34,135 nt of DNA from Synergistaceae bacterium. Its GTDB lineage: Bacteria; Synergistota; Synergistia; Synergistales; Synergistaceae. Below are positions 25,512-32,876 of this stretch, in pieces. Made by a program: the position numbers and the translations under genes. The notes below the pieces were generated by a model that worked only from the letters and a program-made list of their open reading frames with translations, did no database searches and had not been told where the DNA came from. How positions within the stretch are numbered: position 1 is the stretch's first letter; each line of letters opens with the position of its first letter. Location of the stretch: positions 1 through 34,135 of the forward strand of contig JAISLO010000123.1 of NCBI GenBank assembly GCA_031290815.1, written 5' to 3'.

Positions 25512-26485
25512 TCTCGGCCCCGGTCTGCGCGATAGTATCCGCCGTGCTCCTCGACGCCGTTCTCGGGGACCCTCCCGCCGCGCCGCACCCGGTCCGGCTG
25601 ATAGGGGCGCTGATATCGTTCATCGAGGCAAGGATCTATCGGAAGGACAGCAGGCTCAGGGGAGCCATTTTGGCGGTGTCGGTGATCGCGCTCGTTTCCG
25701 CTGCCGTTCAGGGGGCGTTCCTCGTTCTATCATACTCGCCGCTGTTGTCCGGCGTCCTCGAGGTATATCTGCTTTATGCCGCGCTTGCCTGGCGTTCGCT
25801 AAAGGACGAGTCGCTTCCTGTGGCGATCCTCCTTTGGAGGGGCGACATAAACGGAGGAAGGCGGGCCCTCTCCCGGATAGTCGGCAGGGACACGGACGAG
25901 CTGGGCGAGGCCGAGATGGTCAGGGCGACTGTGGAGACTGTGGGCGAGAACGCGATCGACGGGATATTCTCCGTCCTCTTTTACATGACGCTGGGGCTTT
26001 TCGCGGGGTATCCGGCGCTGTTCGCCTGGATATTCAAGGCCGTAAGCACGATGGACTCCATGATCGGTTATCGGAACGACCGTTACCTCAGCTTCGGATG
26101 GTTCGCGGCCAGGTGCGATGACGCGCTCAACTTCATCCCGGCGAGGCTCGGCACGGTGTTTCTTCTGATAGGCGGGGCGGCCTGCGGGCTGAGGGTTGAC
26201 GCGAAGACAGCAGCCGGGGTGCTGAGGGACAGGCTGAAACACCCCAGCCCGAACAGCGCGCACGGCGAGAGCGCAATGGCGTGGCTGCTCGGAATATCGC
26301 TGGGCGGAGAGAGCAGATACGGAGGCGTGACCGCGCAAAAGCCGGTCATCGGCGCCGGCGGGCGGACGCCGGCGCCCGAGGACATCATAGCATCCCACGG
26401 GGTGGTGGACCGCGGCGTCTGTGCGTATGTTCTGGCGCTGGCGGCGGGGGATGTTTTGCTGTCCATGATAACGGGAGGGGGATGA
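25508..26485 (+). CDS. cbiB: Adenosylcobinamide-phosphate synthase CbiB
   Basis: 325 aa membrane protein that attaches the aminopropanol arm to adenosylcobyrate. Seen: LLDAVLGDPPAAPHPVRLIG at the start, RATVETVGENAIDGIFSVLFY, KAVSTMDSMIGYRNDRYLSFGWFAARCDDALNFIPAR and HPSPNSAHGESAMA, all CbiB signatures, with about five membrane helices. No ATG fits. The TTG at 25508 overlaps the hemB stop (TTGA), and the conserved start begins there. Confidence 0.93.
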   Translation: MISAPVCAIVSAVLLDAVLGDPPAAPHPVRLIGALISFIEARIYRKDSRLRGAILAVSVIALVSAAVQGAFLVLSYSPLLSGVLEVYLLYAALAWRSLKDESLPVAILLWRGDINGGRRALSRIVGRDTDELGEAEMVRATVETVGENAIDGIFSVLFYMTLGLFAGYPALFAWIFKAVSTMDSMIGYRNDRYLSFGWFAARCDDALNFIPARLGTVFLLIGGAACGLRVDAKTAAGVLRDRLKHPSPNSAHGESAMAWLLGISLGGESRYGGVTAQKPVIGAGGRTPAPEDIIASHGVVDRGVCAYVLALAAGDVLLSMITGGG

Positions 26486-27504
26486 ACGATATGATTGACA
26501 TGAACATGCCGCCGCACGGGGCAAACCCGGACAAGCTCTACCGGTTCTTTGGGATCGAGATGCCGGAGAGGATTCTGGATTTCAGCGTGAACGCGAACGT
26601 GTTGGAATGGGATGGCAGTTGGGATTTTCCGATAAAGGACAGGTTGTCGAACTACCCCGACGACGAGTGCCTGCGCGTTCGAGAGCTGATCGCGTCCTCG
26701 GAGGGCTGTTCCATAGACAACGTTCTGGTCACGAACGGTTCGAACGAGGGGATTTATCTCATAGCGTCGCACTTCTCCGGCAGGAGGGCGTCGTTCATGG
26801 ACCCGCTCTACTCGGAATATCGCAGGGCGGCCCACGCTTACGGGGTCATAGAGGTTCAAAGCGACAACAGGCCTGACCTGTTCTTCATCTGCAATCCGTG
26901 CAATCCAACGGGGGATTACATCGACGGCCGCGACATGAAAAGGATCGTCAGCTCGCACAGGGAGACGCTGTTTGCCGTCGATGAGGCATACATAGACTTT
27001 CTGCGCCGCGATGAGAAAAAACCGCTGCGTCCGGCGGAACACCCCAATCTGATCATACTGAGGTCATTGACGAAGATATATCACCTGAGCGGGGCCAGGA
27101 TAGGTTATCTGCTGGCGTCCGAGGAGTGGGTCAGGCGGCTCAGGGCCCGTCAGCCCAGTTGGAGCGTAAATTCACTCGCTCAGGCGGCGGCCGTTCGCTT
27201 TCTGGAGGACGGGGATTTCGTCCCGAGGACGAGGTCATTCTACGCAGCCGAGACCCCGCGCTTCATGTCGTCGCTCGCCGCCGCAGGGTTCGAGATGGCT
27301 CCGTCAAAGACGAATTTTTTCATCATACGTGTCCGGGACGACGCTGAGACGATAGCTGCCCTGCTGAGGAGAGGAATAATAGTCAGGCACACCAGAAACT
27401 TCAAGGGGCTCGACGGGAAATGGATCCGCGTCGCCACCCGAACGCCGGAGGACAACGACTGCTTCGTGGAGAGCATCACAGAGGAATCGCGCCGCCGGAG
27501 TTGA
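26482..27504 (+). CDS. cobD: CobD-like threonine-phosphate decarboxylase (fold type I PLP enzyme)
   Basis: 340 aa. Starts with the PHGANPDK motif, then LDFSVNANV, NGSNEGIYLIA, CNPCNPTGDYI (137-147), AVDEAYIDF, PLP Lys198 in SLTKIYHLSGARIGYLL, and a C-terminal RVATRTPEDND. The HG-x-N start and operon position support CobD, which makes the (R)-1-amino-2-propanol phosphate used by CbiB just upstream. A histidinol-phosphate aminotransferase (HisC) is the close alternative. Start ATG 26482 overlaps the cbiB stop (ATGA). Confidence 0.85.
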   Translation: MNDMIDMNMPPHGANPDKLYRFFGIEMPERILDFSVNANVLEWDGSWDFPIKDRLSNYPDDECLRVRELIASSEGCSIDNVLVTNGSNEGIYLIASHFSGRRASFMDPLYSEYRRAAHAYGVIEVQSDNRPDLFFICNPCNPTGDYIDGRDMKRIVSSHRETLFAVDEAYIDFLRRDEKKPLRPAEHPNLIILRSLTKIYHLSGARIGYLLASEEWVRRLRARQPSWSVNSLAQAAAVRFLEDGDFVPRTRSFYAAETPRFMSSLAAAGFEMAPSKTNFFIIRVRDDAETIAALLRRGIIVRHTRNFKGLDGKWIRVATRTPEDNDCFVESITEESRRRS

Positions 27505-27513
27505 GATCGCATG

Positions 27514-27575
27514 GCCCAGCGCCTGTACCGGGAGACAGGAAACGCGACAGCGCGGCTGGGCTGTTACTTTTTATC
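27514..27575. terminator. Terminator between convergent cobD and MBL genes
   Basis: GCCCAGC (27514-27520) pairs with GCTGGGC (27555-27561). An inner hairpin CCTGT (27522-27526) / ACAGG (27535-27539) branches inside. A plus-strand T-run (ACTTTTT) follows. It ends the corrinoid operon and overlaps the last codons of the MBL gene on the other strand. Confidence 0.65.
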
Positions 27576-28502
27576 CCTGCCCACATCCTCGAAATAGCGC
27601 AGGATGCCCCTCACGCTGTTTCCGATGAAGATCAGCTCGCGCTCCCTTATGTCCTGGGGCAGGCTCGAATACCCGCTCAGAAGTTCATCCCGGGACAGCA
27701 GACTGTCGATGATGGCGTCCTCCGGCTGTTCCCTCATTTGAAAGATATGCGACATCCACTCGTCGAGCTGTTCCTGTGCCTTGGATATCATGGTCTTTGG
27801 CGTGTTCGAAACTCCCCAGTGCGCGTAGCAGAATATCTCGTCGCCTCGGACGGCCTGAGCGATCTTCGCGATCGACGCCTGCGCCGTGTCTCCGCCGAAT
27901 TTCGTCGGCGTCGCCGGCCTGAGGTATGTCTCCCCAAAGGGAGAAGCAACGTGATAATAGATTCCGCCAGCCTCGCCGACGAAAAACAGCCTTTTGTCCC
28001 CGAGCGGAGCTATGAAGGATATGTGATGAGGCGAGTGTCCGGGGGTTTCGAAAACCTCGACGCCGGACAGCTTGCTGCACTCCACGAGCCGGGACGGGTC
28101 CAGCGGGGACGGCTCTCCGTACATCTCGGCCACGTCTCCAAGGACCTCCAGGGATGACCTCCAGAGTTTGCCGGGATCGATGAGATGTTTCGCGGCCTTT
28201 GGGTGAGCGGACACGACTGCGTTTTTATTACGTTCGCAGAACTGCCCGATGCCGCCGGAGTGATCCAGGTGGATATGAGTCAATATGACCAGGTCCACGC
28301 CGTCCGTGACGCCGGAGAGTTTATCCAACAGCAGGGGAATCGTGCTCGCGGGCCCAGGATCGACCAGAATCCGCCGCCCCGCAGCATCGATGAAAAACCA
28401 CGCGGATATGAAATTGCGGAACCCGGTCTTTGGCTGCGGGAGGTCAAACAGGCTCAGTCCCTCCGGCAGTTCGTCGTATACGTAGTCAAACACCCCTGTC
28501 AT
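27564..28502 (-). CDS. MBL-fold metallo-hydrolase
   Basis: 312 aa. The dinuclear metal site motif is T75-H76-I-H78-L-D80-H81 with SGG after it. Further ligands are likely in ETPGHSPHH and CYAHWG. The N-terminal strand set LFDLPQP...NFISAWFFID...RILVDPGPASTIP is common in stand-alone MBL hydrolases of unknown substrate. Start ATG 28502 overlaps the stop of a 27-codon ORF (ATGA). A GTG at 28589 in frame lies right against the Shine-Dalgarno and cannot use it. Candidate activities include lactonase, thioesterase or glyoxalase II type. None can be chosen. Confidence 0.88.
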   Translation of the reverse strand: MTGVFDYVYDELPEGLSLFDLPQPKTGFRNFISAWFFIDAAGRRILVDPGPASTIPLLLDKLSGVTDGVDLVILTHIHLDHSGGIGQFCERNKNAVVSAHPKAAKHLIDPGKLWRSSLEVLGDVAEMYGEPSPLDPSRLVECSKLSGVEVFETPGHSPHHISFIAPLGDKRLFFVGEAGGIYYHVASPFGETYLRPATPTKFGGDTAQASIAKIAQAVRGDEIFCYAHWGVSNTPKTMISKAQEQLDEWMSHIFQMREQPEDAIIDSLLSRDELLSGYSSLPQDIRERELIFIGNSVRGILRYFEDVGRDKK

Positions 28503-28582
28503 TGGAGTATTTCGCCCTCTGACAACCCAGTGTACTTCATCGCAATCAACCCGGCAGCTTCCTTCACCCAAATCTCCGTCAT
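28499..28582 (-). CDS. 27-aa coupled leader ORF before the MBL gene
   Basis: ATG at 28582 has an excellent Shine-Dalgarno (AAGGAGG, 28597-28591) with an 8-nt spacer. The 27 codons (starting MTEIWVKEAAG, ending SEGEILQ) are normal in composition and end in a TGA that overlaps the MBL start codon as ATGA. No other ribosome binding site serves the MBL gene well, so ribosomes likely reach it by coupling. Function unknown. It could be a regulatory leader peptide or a small partner protein. Confidence 0.6.
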   Translation of the reverse strand: MTEIWVKEAAGLIAMKYTGLSEGEILQ

Positions 28583-28611
28583 ATTCCACTCCTCCTTGCT
28601 TTCATGCGTGA

Positions 28612-28640
28612 ATATTAACTGACATCTCGTCCCCGATCAA
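28612..28640 (-). promoter_or_regulatory. Promoter of the leader ORF-MBL transcript
   Basis: On the minus strand: TTGATC (28640-28635), 17-nt spacer, TAATAT (28617-28612), about 30 nt before the leader ORF. Confidence 0.65.
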
Positions 28641-28648
28641 GAGAAATT

Positions 28649-28662
28649 ATATTTCGAAATAT
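28649..28662. promoter_or_regulatory. 14-bp perfect palindrome between MBL and tRNA-Leu promoters
   Basis: ATATTTCGAAATAT is its own reverse complement, followed by a further ATTTCGA half-copy. It lies 8 nt upstream of the MBL -35 and 45 nt upstream of the tRNA -35. It is a candidate transcription-factor site. Confidence 0.45.
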
Positions 28663-28707
28663 TTCGAGGACAGCGGCGCAGCCTTGAAAAACGGTCAACG
28701 TGAATGG

Positions 28708-28736
28708 TTGACTTGGAACTAGGTCCCGCGTATAAT
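28708..28736 (+). promoter_or_regulatory. Promoter of tRNA-Leu
   Basis: TTGACT (28708-28713), 17-nt spacer, TATAAT (28731-28736), 11 nt before the mature 5' end. Near-consensus, typical of stable RNA genes. Confidence 0.85.
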
Positions 28737-28747
28737 TTCAACTTAGT

Positions 28748-28832
28748 GCCGAGGTGGTGGAAATGGTAGACACGCACGTTTGAGGGGCGTGTGGAGTAAT
28801 CCGTACGAGTTCAAGTCTCGTCCTCGGCACCA
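28748..28832 (+). tRNA. tRNA-Leu (anticodon GAG)
   Basis: Acceptor arms GCCGAGG (28748-28754) and CCTCGGC (28822-28828) pair fully, followed by A and an encoded CCA. The anticodon loop TTGAGGG is closed by CACGT/GCGTG (one G-U), giving anticodon GAG for CUC/CUU codons. A long variable arm (class II) and the T-loop GTTCAAG are present. 85 nt. Confidence 0.97.
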
Positions 28833-28870
28833 TTTCTTAAAACAAGACAATCCAAGAAAGTCTAAAAACC

Positions 28871-28890
28871 CCGTCCAAGACGGTTTTTTT
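28871..28890 (+). terminator. Terminator after tRNA-Leu
   Basis: CCGTC (28871-28875), CAA loop, GACGG (28879-28883), then seven T. The A-rich bases before the stem can pair with the T-run. Confidence 0.85.
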
Positions 28891-29206
28891 GCTTTGTCGA
28901 TATCCAAGCCGATATACCTCGATATGCTAAAATAACTCATCTTTCGCACATAGAAAATGGCACTTATGCCTTGATAAACCTACATTGACAACAAGTAAAA
29001 AGCAAAATGAGGGATGTTTTGGTGAAATTGACTTACATCCATATTAACGCTGAAATAAAACCTATAAAAAAATATAGCGTGAATTAGTTCAAATTCCCTT
29101 AATTACGATTATTAACCTCTCAATTATTAAGTACTTAATACGAGTGACAACTTTCTTAAATAATGATAATATACATCCGATCTTGATTAAATATGCTCAG
29201 TAACTT
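28891..29206. other. AT-rich gap between tRNA-Leu and the DASS transporter
   Basis: About 300 bp of strongly AT-rich DNA without any supportable gene, in sharp contrast to the GC-rich surroundings. It holds a 16-bp perfect palindrome (29125-29140). No repeat of the tRNA 3' end (attachment site) was seen within the window. Confidence 0.6.
29125..29140. promoter_or_regulatory. 16-bp perfect palindrome upstream of the DASS gene
   Basis: TATTAAGTACTTAATA is a perfect palindrome, about 66 nt upstream of the candidate -35 of the transporter gene. The symmetry suggests a dimeric regulator site. Confidence 0.45.
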
Positions 29207-29234
29207 TTGATCCTGCAAAAAGCAGCATTATACA
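29207..29234 (+). promoter_or_regulatory. Candidate promoter of the DASS transporter
   Basis: TTGATC (29207-29212), 16-nt spacer, TATACA (29229-29234). The spacer contains the inverted repeat CTGC-AAAAA-GCAG, which could be an operator. It predicts a leader of about 150 nt. Confidence 0.5.
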
Positions 29235-29392
29235 TAATCCTAAAACGAAAGGGAGGTTGTAGCGAGCGCCCGTTAGGACGACGGCATGTCCGGACTTGAA
29301 CGAGTGTGCGGGCGGTCTGTGCGCGGGCAGTGTGAGAAGCGGTTTGTTACTCTGGTTATTTTGCAACACACATCTGGAGGTGACAATAGCAA

Positions 29393-30793
29393 ATGAAGAA
29401 AAAAATTTTTATTCTTTTGAGCGTAACGGTTTTTGTAGTTTTGTTTGCCGCTGTTGCGGCGTTTGCCGCCGAAGCCGCCGAACAGGAGATCGACACTACG
29501 AAGGCATACATAACCTTGGGCGTTCTGCTTGCGGCAGCCGTGCTCTTCTTCACCGAAGTCGTACCTCTCCCCATTACCGCTGTGCTGGTTCCTGTGGCAT
29601 TGACCATGACCGGGGTCATAAAAGCCGGTCCGGCCTTCGCCAACTGGGGCGACACAACCGTCATTCTCTTTATGGCCATGTTCATTGTGGGCGAAGCGAT
29701 ATTCAAGACCGGTTTTGCCGACAAGGTCGGAGAGACCACGATGAGGCTCTCCGGAGGAAACCAGTGGAAATTGCTGGTGTTCACCACAATAGTGATCGGC
29801 GCGATGTCCTCGGTGTTGTCGAACACGGGAACTGTCGCCGTGACCATGCCGATGGTCATAGCCATGTGCCGCTCGTCGAACATAGCGCCCAGCAAGCTGC
29901 TCATACCGGCGGCGTTCGCGTCATCCCTGGGCGGAACCATAACCCTGATAGGAACTCCCCCGAACGGGATAGTGAACGCCATGCTCAAGGCGGCGGCTGA
30001 AACGGCCCCCGAGGGAATGATAATCCGTCAATTTGGTTTCTTCGAATTTGGAAAGATGGGCGTGCTCCTGCTGATCATGGGCGTGTTGTATTACGCGTTG
30101 ATCGGACATCGCTTCCTCATCGACACGTCGAAGCGCGAGAAGGCTACCCGAGAGGTTGAGGACGAGGAGGCTAGCGCCGCGGTCGCCTCCGCGAAGGCCA
30201 AGCGCCGCACCGAAAAGATGCTGTATTCAGTCGCGATCTTCATATTCGTCGTCGTGATCATGGTGACGGAGGTCATGCCGCTCCACGTCGCGGCGATGTT
30301 CGGCGTCTGTCTCGTGGTCGTCTCGGGATGTCTCACGATGAAGGAAGCTTTCGAGGCTGTGGATTGGCAGACGATATGGCTCTTTGCTGGAATGCTCTCG
30401 ATGAGCACGGCAATGTCCCAGTCCGGCGCAGCCAAGCTGATAGCTCAGACGATAGTGTCTCAGGTGAGCAGTCCGATTGCCATCCTGGCCGTGGTGTGCC
30501 TCATCACGGCGTTGCTGACCAACTTCATGTCCAACACCGCGACCTCCGCGTTGATGGGGCCGCTCGCCATTCCTCTCGCAATATCGACCGGGATAAACCC
30601 GATGCCTCTCGCGATGGGTATCGCGCTGTCGGCGTCCTGCTGCTTCCTGACGCCGATCGCCACTCCTCCCAACACGATAGTATTCGGTCCCGGAAACTAC
30701 AGTTTCGTCGACTACGTGAAGACAGGCTGGCCGCTCCAGCTGATGTCCTTCATAATGTGCGTGGTGCTGATCCCGATATTCTGGCCGCTGTAG
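29393..30793 (+). CDS. DASS/SLC13-family sodium:anion symporter
   Basis: 466 aa, about eleven or twelve membrane segments. Two repeat-related halves carry the paired family signatures: SNTGTVAVTMP with LIGTPPNG in the first, and FMSNTATSALMGP with ATPPNT in the second. They form the Na+ and carboxylate sites. Likely cargo is a dicarboxylate, tricarboxylate or sulfate. The N-terminus (MKKKIFILL, hydrophobic core, AFAAEAAEQE) looks like a cleavable signal peptide before the first helix, which is unusual for the family. GGAGGTG lies about 10 nt before ATG. It has its own terminator and no operon partner. Confidence 0.9.
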   Translation: MKKKIFILLSVTVFVVLFAAVAAFAAEAAEQEIDTTKAYITLGVLLAAAVLFFTEVVPLPITAVLVPVALTMTGVIKAGPAFANWGDTTVILFMAMFIVGEAIFKTGFADKVGETTMRLSGGNQWKLLVFTTIVIGAMSSVLSNTGTVAVTMPMVIAMCRSSNIAPSKLLIPAAFASSLGGTITLIGTPPNGIVNAMLKAAAETAPEGMIIRQFGFFEFGKMGVLLLIMGVLYYALIGHRFLIDTSKREKATREVEDEEASAAVASAKAKRRTEKMLYSVAIFIFVVVIMVTEVMPLHVAAMFGVCLVVVSGCLTMKEAFEAVDWQTIWLFAGMLSMSTAMSQSGAAKLIAQTIVSQVSSPIAILAVVCLITALLTNFMSNTATSALMGPLAIPLAISTGINPMPLAMGIALSASCCFLTPIATPPNTIVFGPGNYSFVDYVKTGWPLQLMSFIMCVVLIPIFWPL

Positions 30794-30812
30794 AATAAAT
30801 CCCATACGAAAC

Positions 30813-30855
30813 ATCAGCGCCCGGCCGCGGACACAACATGCGGCCGGGCGCTGAT
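30813..30855 (+). terminator. Very strong terminator after the DASS gene
   Basis: ATCAGCGCCCGGCCGC (30813-30828) and its exact complement (30840-30855) form a 16-bp perfect stem with an 11-nt loop. Only TTAT follows on the plus strand, and AAAT-like bases flank the other side. It may serve both converging transcripts. Confidence 0.75.
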
Positions 30856-30932
30856 TTATACCAATGTGTGCCGGATTTCTGAGGTGAAGGTTATCGGCCT
30901 ATATCCGTTTCTTTCTGGACGGAACCTTCCCG

Positions 30933-32849
30933 TTAAATATGATAGCCAACGTTGTACGCTTGTTTCATATCCTTGAAAGCGTTGCCTGGCGTGTCTGCGT
31001 CGCCGATAACTATGCAGGAAATTCCCTTGTCTTTCAGAGATTGAGCCACAGAGTTGTCTGGTGTTACTCCTGCGGCGAGGACAACGTTGTCGATATTTTC
31101 CATGGTTAGTTTTTGGCCGCCTTTTTCGTATATGACTCTATTGCCTTCAATCGACAACACTTTTGCTCCTGTCACAATGTTCACATTCTTGTGTTTCAGC
31201 TCTTCAAAAAGGAAGAAATTCGCGATGGGCTCTCCGTCTTTCGCAACTGTGTCCAACATCTCTAGCACCGTCACTTCCTTCGAATATGTACCAAGGAACG
31301 AAGCTGTCTCGCAGCCAACCTGCCCGCCGCCCAATACGACGACATTACGGCCTGCGTCTTTCTTGCCTGACAGGAGTTCCGACGCCAGAACCACTTTGTC
31401 GGAGTCTATGCCAGGAATTTTTGGAACGATCGGCTTCGAGCCGGTCGCGACGATGACCGCGTCATATCCTTTCGCGTCATCCGGTGAAAACGCGTGGTTC
31501 ATCTTCACTTGGATCCCCAATTTTTCCATTTGCCTCTTCTGCCACCAGATCAAGCTGCCAAGTTCATGTTTTGTCGGAGGAATTGCCGCCAGGAGCCATT
31601 GGCCGCCCAATGTGTCAGTCTTTTCGAAGAGTGTAACAGCGTGTCCCCTGCGGCGGGCCGCGATCGCCGCTTCCATTCCAGAAACGCCGCCGCCCGCGAC
31701 GGCGACTTTTTTCAATACTTTGGCCGTGACGGCGGGATACTCCCCTTCATGGCCGGTCAACGGGTTCGCGAGACATTCGATGCCTTTCACCTGGCCCAGG
31801 TTTCCCTGGCACCCTTGGCGGCAGCTTATGCACTGAATGATGTCGTCGACGTCGCCTCGTTTTGCCTTATTGGGGAATTCTGGATCCGCCAAAGAACCTC
31901 TTCCCATGCCTACTATGTCTGTCTTGCCGCTCGCGATAGCCGCTTCGGCCACAAATGGGTCGACGTACCGCCCAACGCTGATGACTGGAATCGATATGGC
32001 GCTTTTAATTTCCCCCGCAAGGTCTGCCGTGAAAGCTTTCGGGCTGTACGGCGTCGGGCAAATGTAGGAAGAAGTCGTATAGTTGCCCAGCGAAACGTTG
32101 ATGCAATGAATGCCGGCGTTCTCCAGCATCATGGCAAACGCCTTCGTCTCGGCAATAGTCAGACCTCCGATCAGCAGTTCGTCCGCAGACATCCTGAAAA
32201 GGACCGGAAAATCCGGTCCGACGAGCGACTTGACTTCGGCTACGATTTCCAGGGCAAATCTGGCGCGATTATAGATATTGCCGCCGTAAGCGTCGCCACG
32301 TTTGTTAGAAAAAGGCGAAAGGAACTGCTGAATCAGATAGCCATGAGCGCCATGCAGTTCTACCGCGTCGTATCCCGCTTCTTTGGCCCGTCTCGCGGCT
32401 TTGGCGAAGTCGCCGATCACGCCTCTGACCTCAGCAAACGTGAGAGCGTGAGGGATTTCCGCTTCGGTAGGGTCTTTGATGGCGGAAGGAGCAACAATTT
32501 GAACCCCGGATATTTCACTTGAAGTTTGTCTGCCAGCATGGATCAACTGCACGGCGACTTTGCCTCCGTGCTTGTGGACAGCGGCTGTGACTCGCTTATG
32601 GCCTTCAATAAACCTGTCCTCCCTCAGGGATGAGCAAAACTGAAACCCTGTGCCCTGCTGCGATACCGATGTAGCTTCGTTGATGATCAGGCCCCAGCCG
32701 CCTTTCGCGCGCGCTTCCACATAGTCGATATAACGTTCGCTGGTAATGCCGTCCTGTTCGCAGTATACGACCTCCATTGCGACTGTCGATAAACGGTTTT
32801 TCAACTCCAAATTGCCGATTTTTATCGTTTGGAACAAATTCTTGAACAT
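30933..32849 (-). CDS. Old-Yellow-Enzyme/2,4-dienoyl-CoA reductase-type flavoprotein
   Basis: 638 aa. An FMN TIM-barrel comes first (about 1-330; LKNRLSTVAM, VQLIHAGRQ, active-site HGAHGYLIQQFLSPFSNKR at 166-184). A [4Fe-4S] site follows with exact spacing C340-x2-C343-x3-C347-x11-C359. Then come an FAD/NAD(P)-binding half with AVAGGGVSGMEAA (384-395) and a second Rossmann VVVLGGGQVGCETA. This is the layout of E. coli dienoyl-CoA reductase, enoate reductases and BaiCD/BaiH-type enzymes, which reduce (or introduce) C=C bonds next to carbonyls. GGAGGAAG precedes ATG. Last gene of the SDR-SDR-OYE cluster. Substrate unknown. Confidence 0.92.
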   Translation of the reverse strand: MFKNLFQTIKIGNLELKNRLSTVAMEVVYCEQDGITSERYIDYVEARAKGGWGLIINEATSVSQQGTGFQFCSSLREDRFIEGHKRVTAAVHKHGGKVAVQLIHAGRQTSSEISGVQIVAPSAIKDPTEAEIPHALTFAEVRGVIGDFAKAARRAKEAGYDAVELHGAHGYLIQQFLSPFSNKRGDAYGGNIYNRARFALEIVAEVKSLVGPDFPVLFRMSADELLIGGLTIAETKAFAMMLENAGIHCINVSLGNYTTSSYICPTPYSPKAFTADLAGEIKSAISIPVISVGRYVDPFVAEAAIASGKTDIVGMGRGSLADPEFPNKAKRGDVDDIIQCISCRQGCQGNLGQVKGIECLANPLTGHEGEYPAVTAKVLKKVAVAGGGVSGMEAAIAARRRGHAVTLFEKTDTLGGQWLLAAIPPTKHELGSLIWWQKRQMEKLGIQVKMNHAFSPDDAKGYDAVIVATGSKPIVPKIPGIDSDKVVLASELLSGKKDAGRNVVVLGGGQVGCETASFLGTYSKEVTVLEMLDTVAKDGEPIANFFLFEELKHKNVNIVTGAKVLSIEGNRVIYEKGGQKLTMENIDNVVLAAGVTPDNSVAQSLKDKGISCIVIGDADTPGNAFKDMKQAYNVGYHI

Positions 32850-32876
32850 CGATTCTTCCTCCCCACTTCTGAAAAA

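Noticed and set aside
28743-28949. 68-aa minus-strand ORF ending in [19 protein letters not shown]
   Set aside because: It is the antisense of the tRNA-Leu gene, a well-known false ORF.
29286-29396. 36-codon ORF overlapping the DASS start as ATGA
   Set aside because: Arg/Cys-rich, weak Shine-Dalgarno (AGGAC), and the DASS gene has its own strong GGAGGTG. Likely chance.
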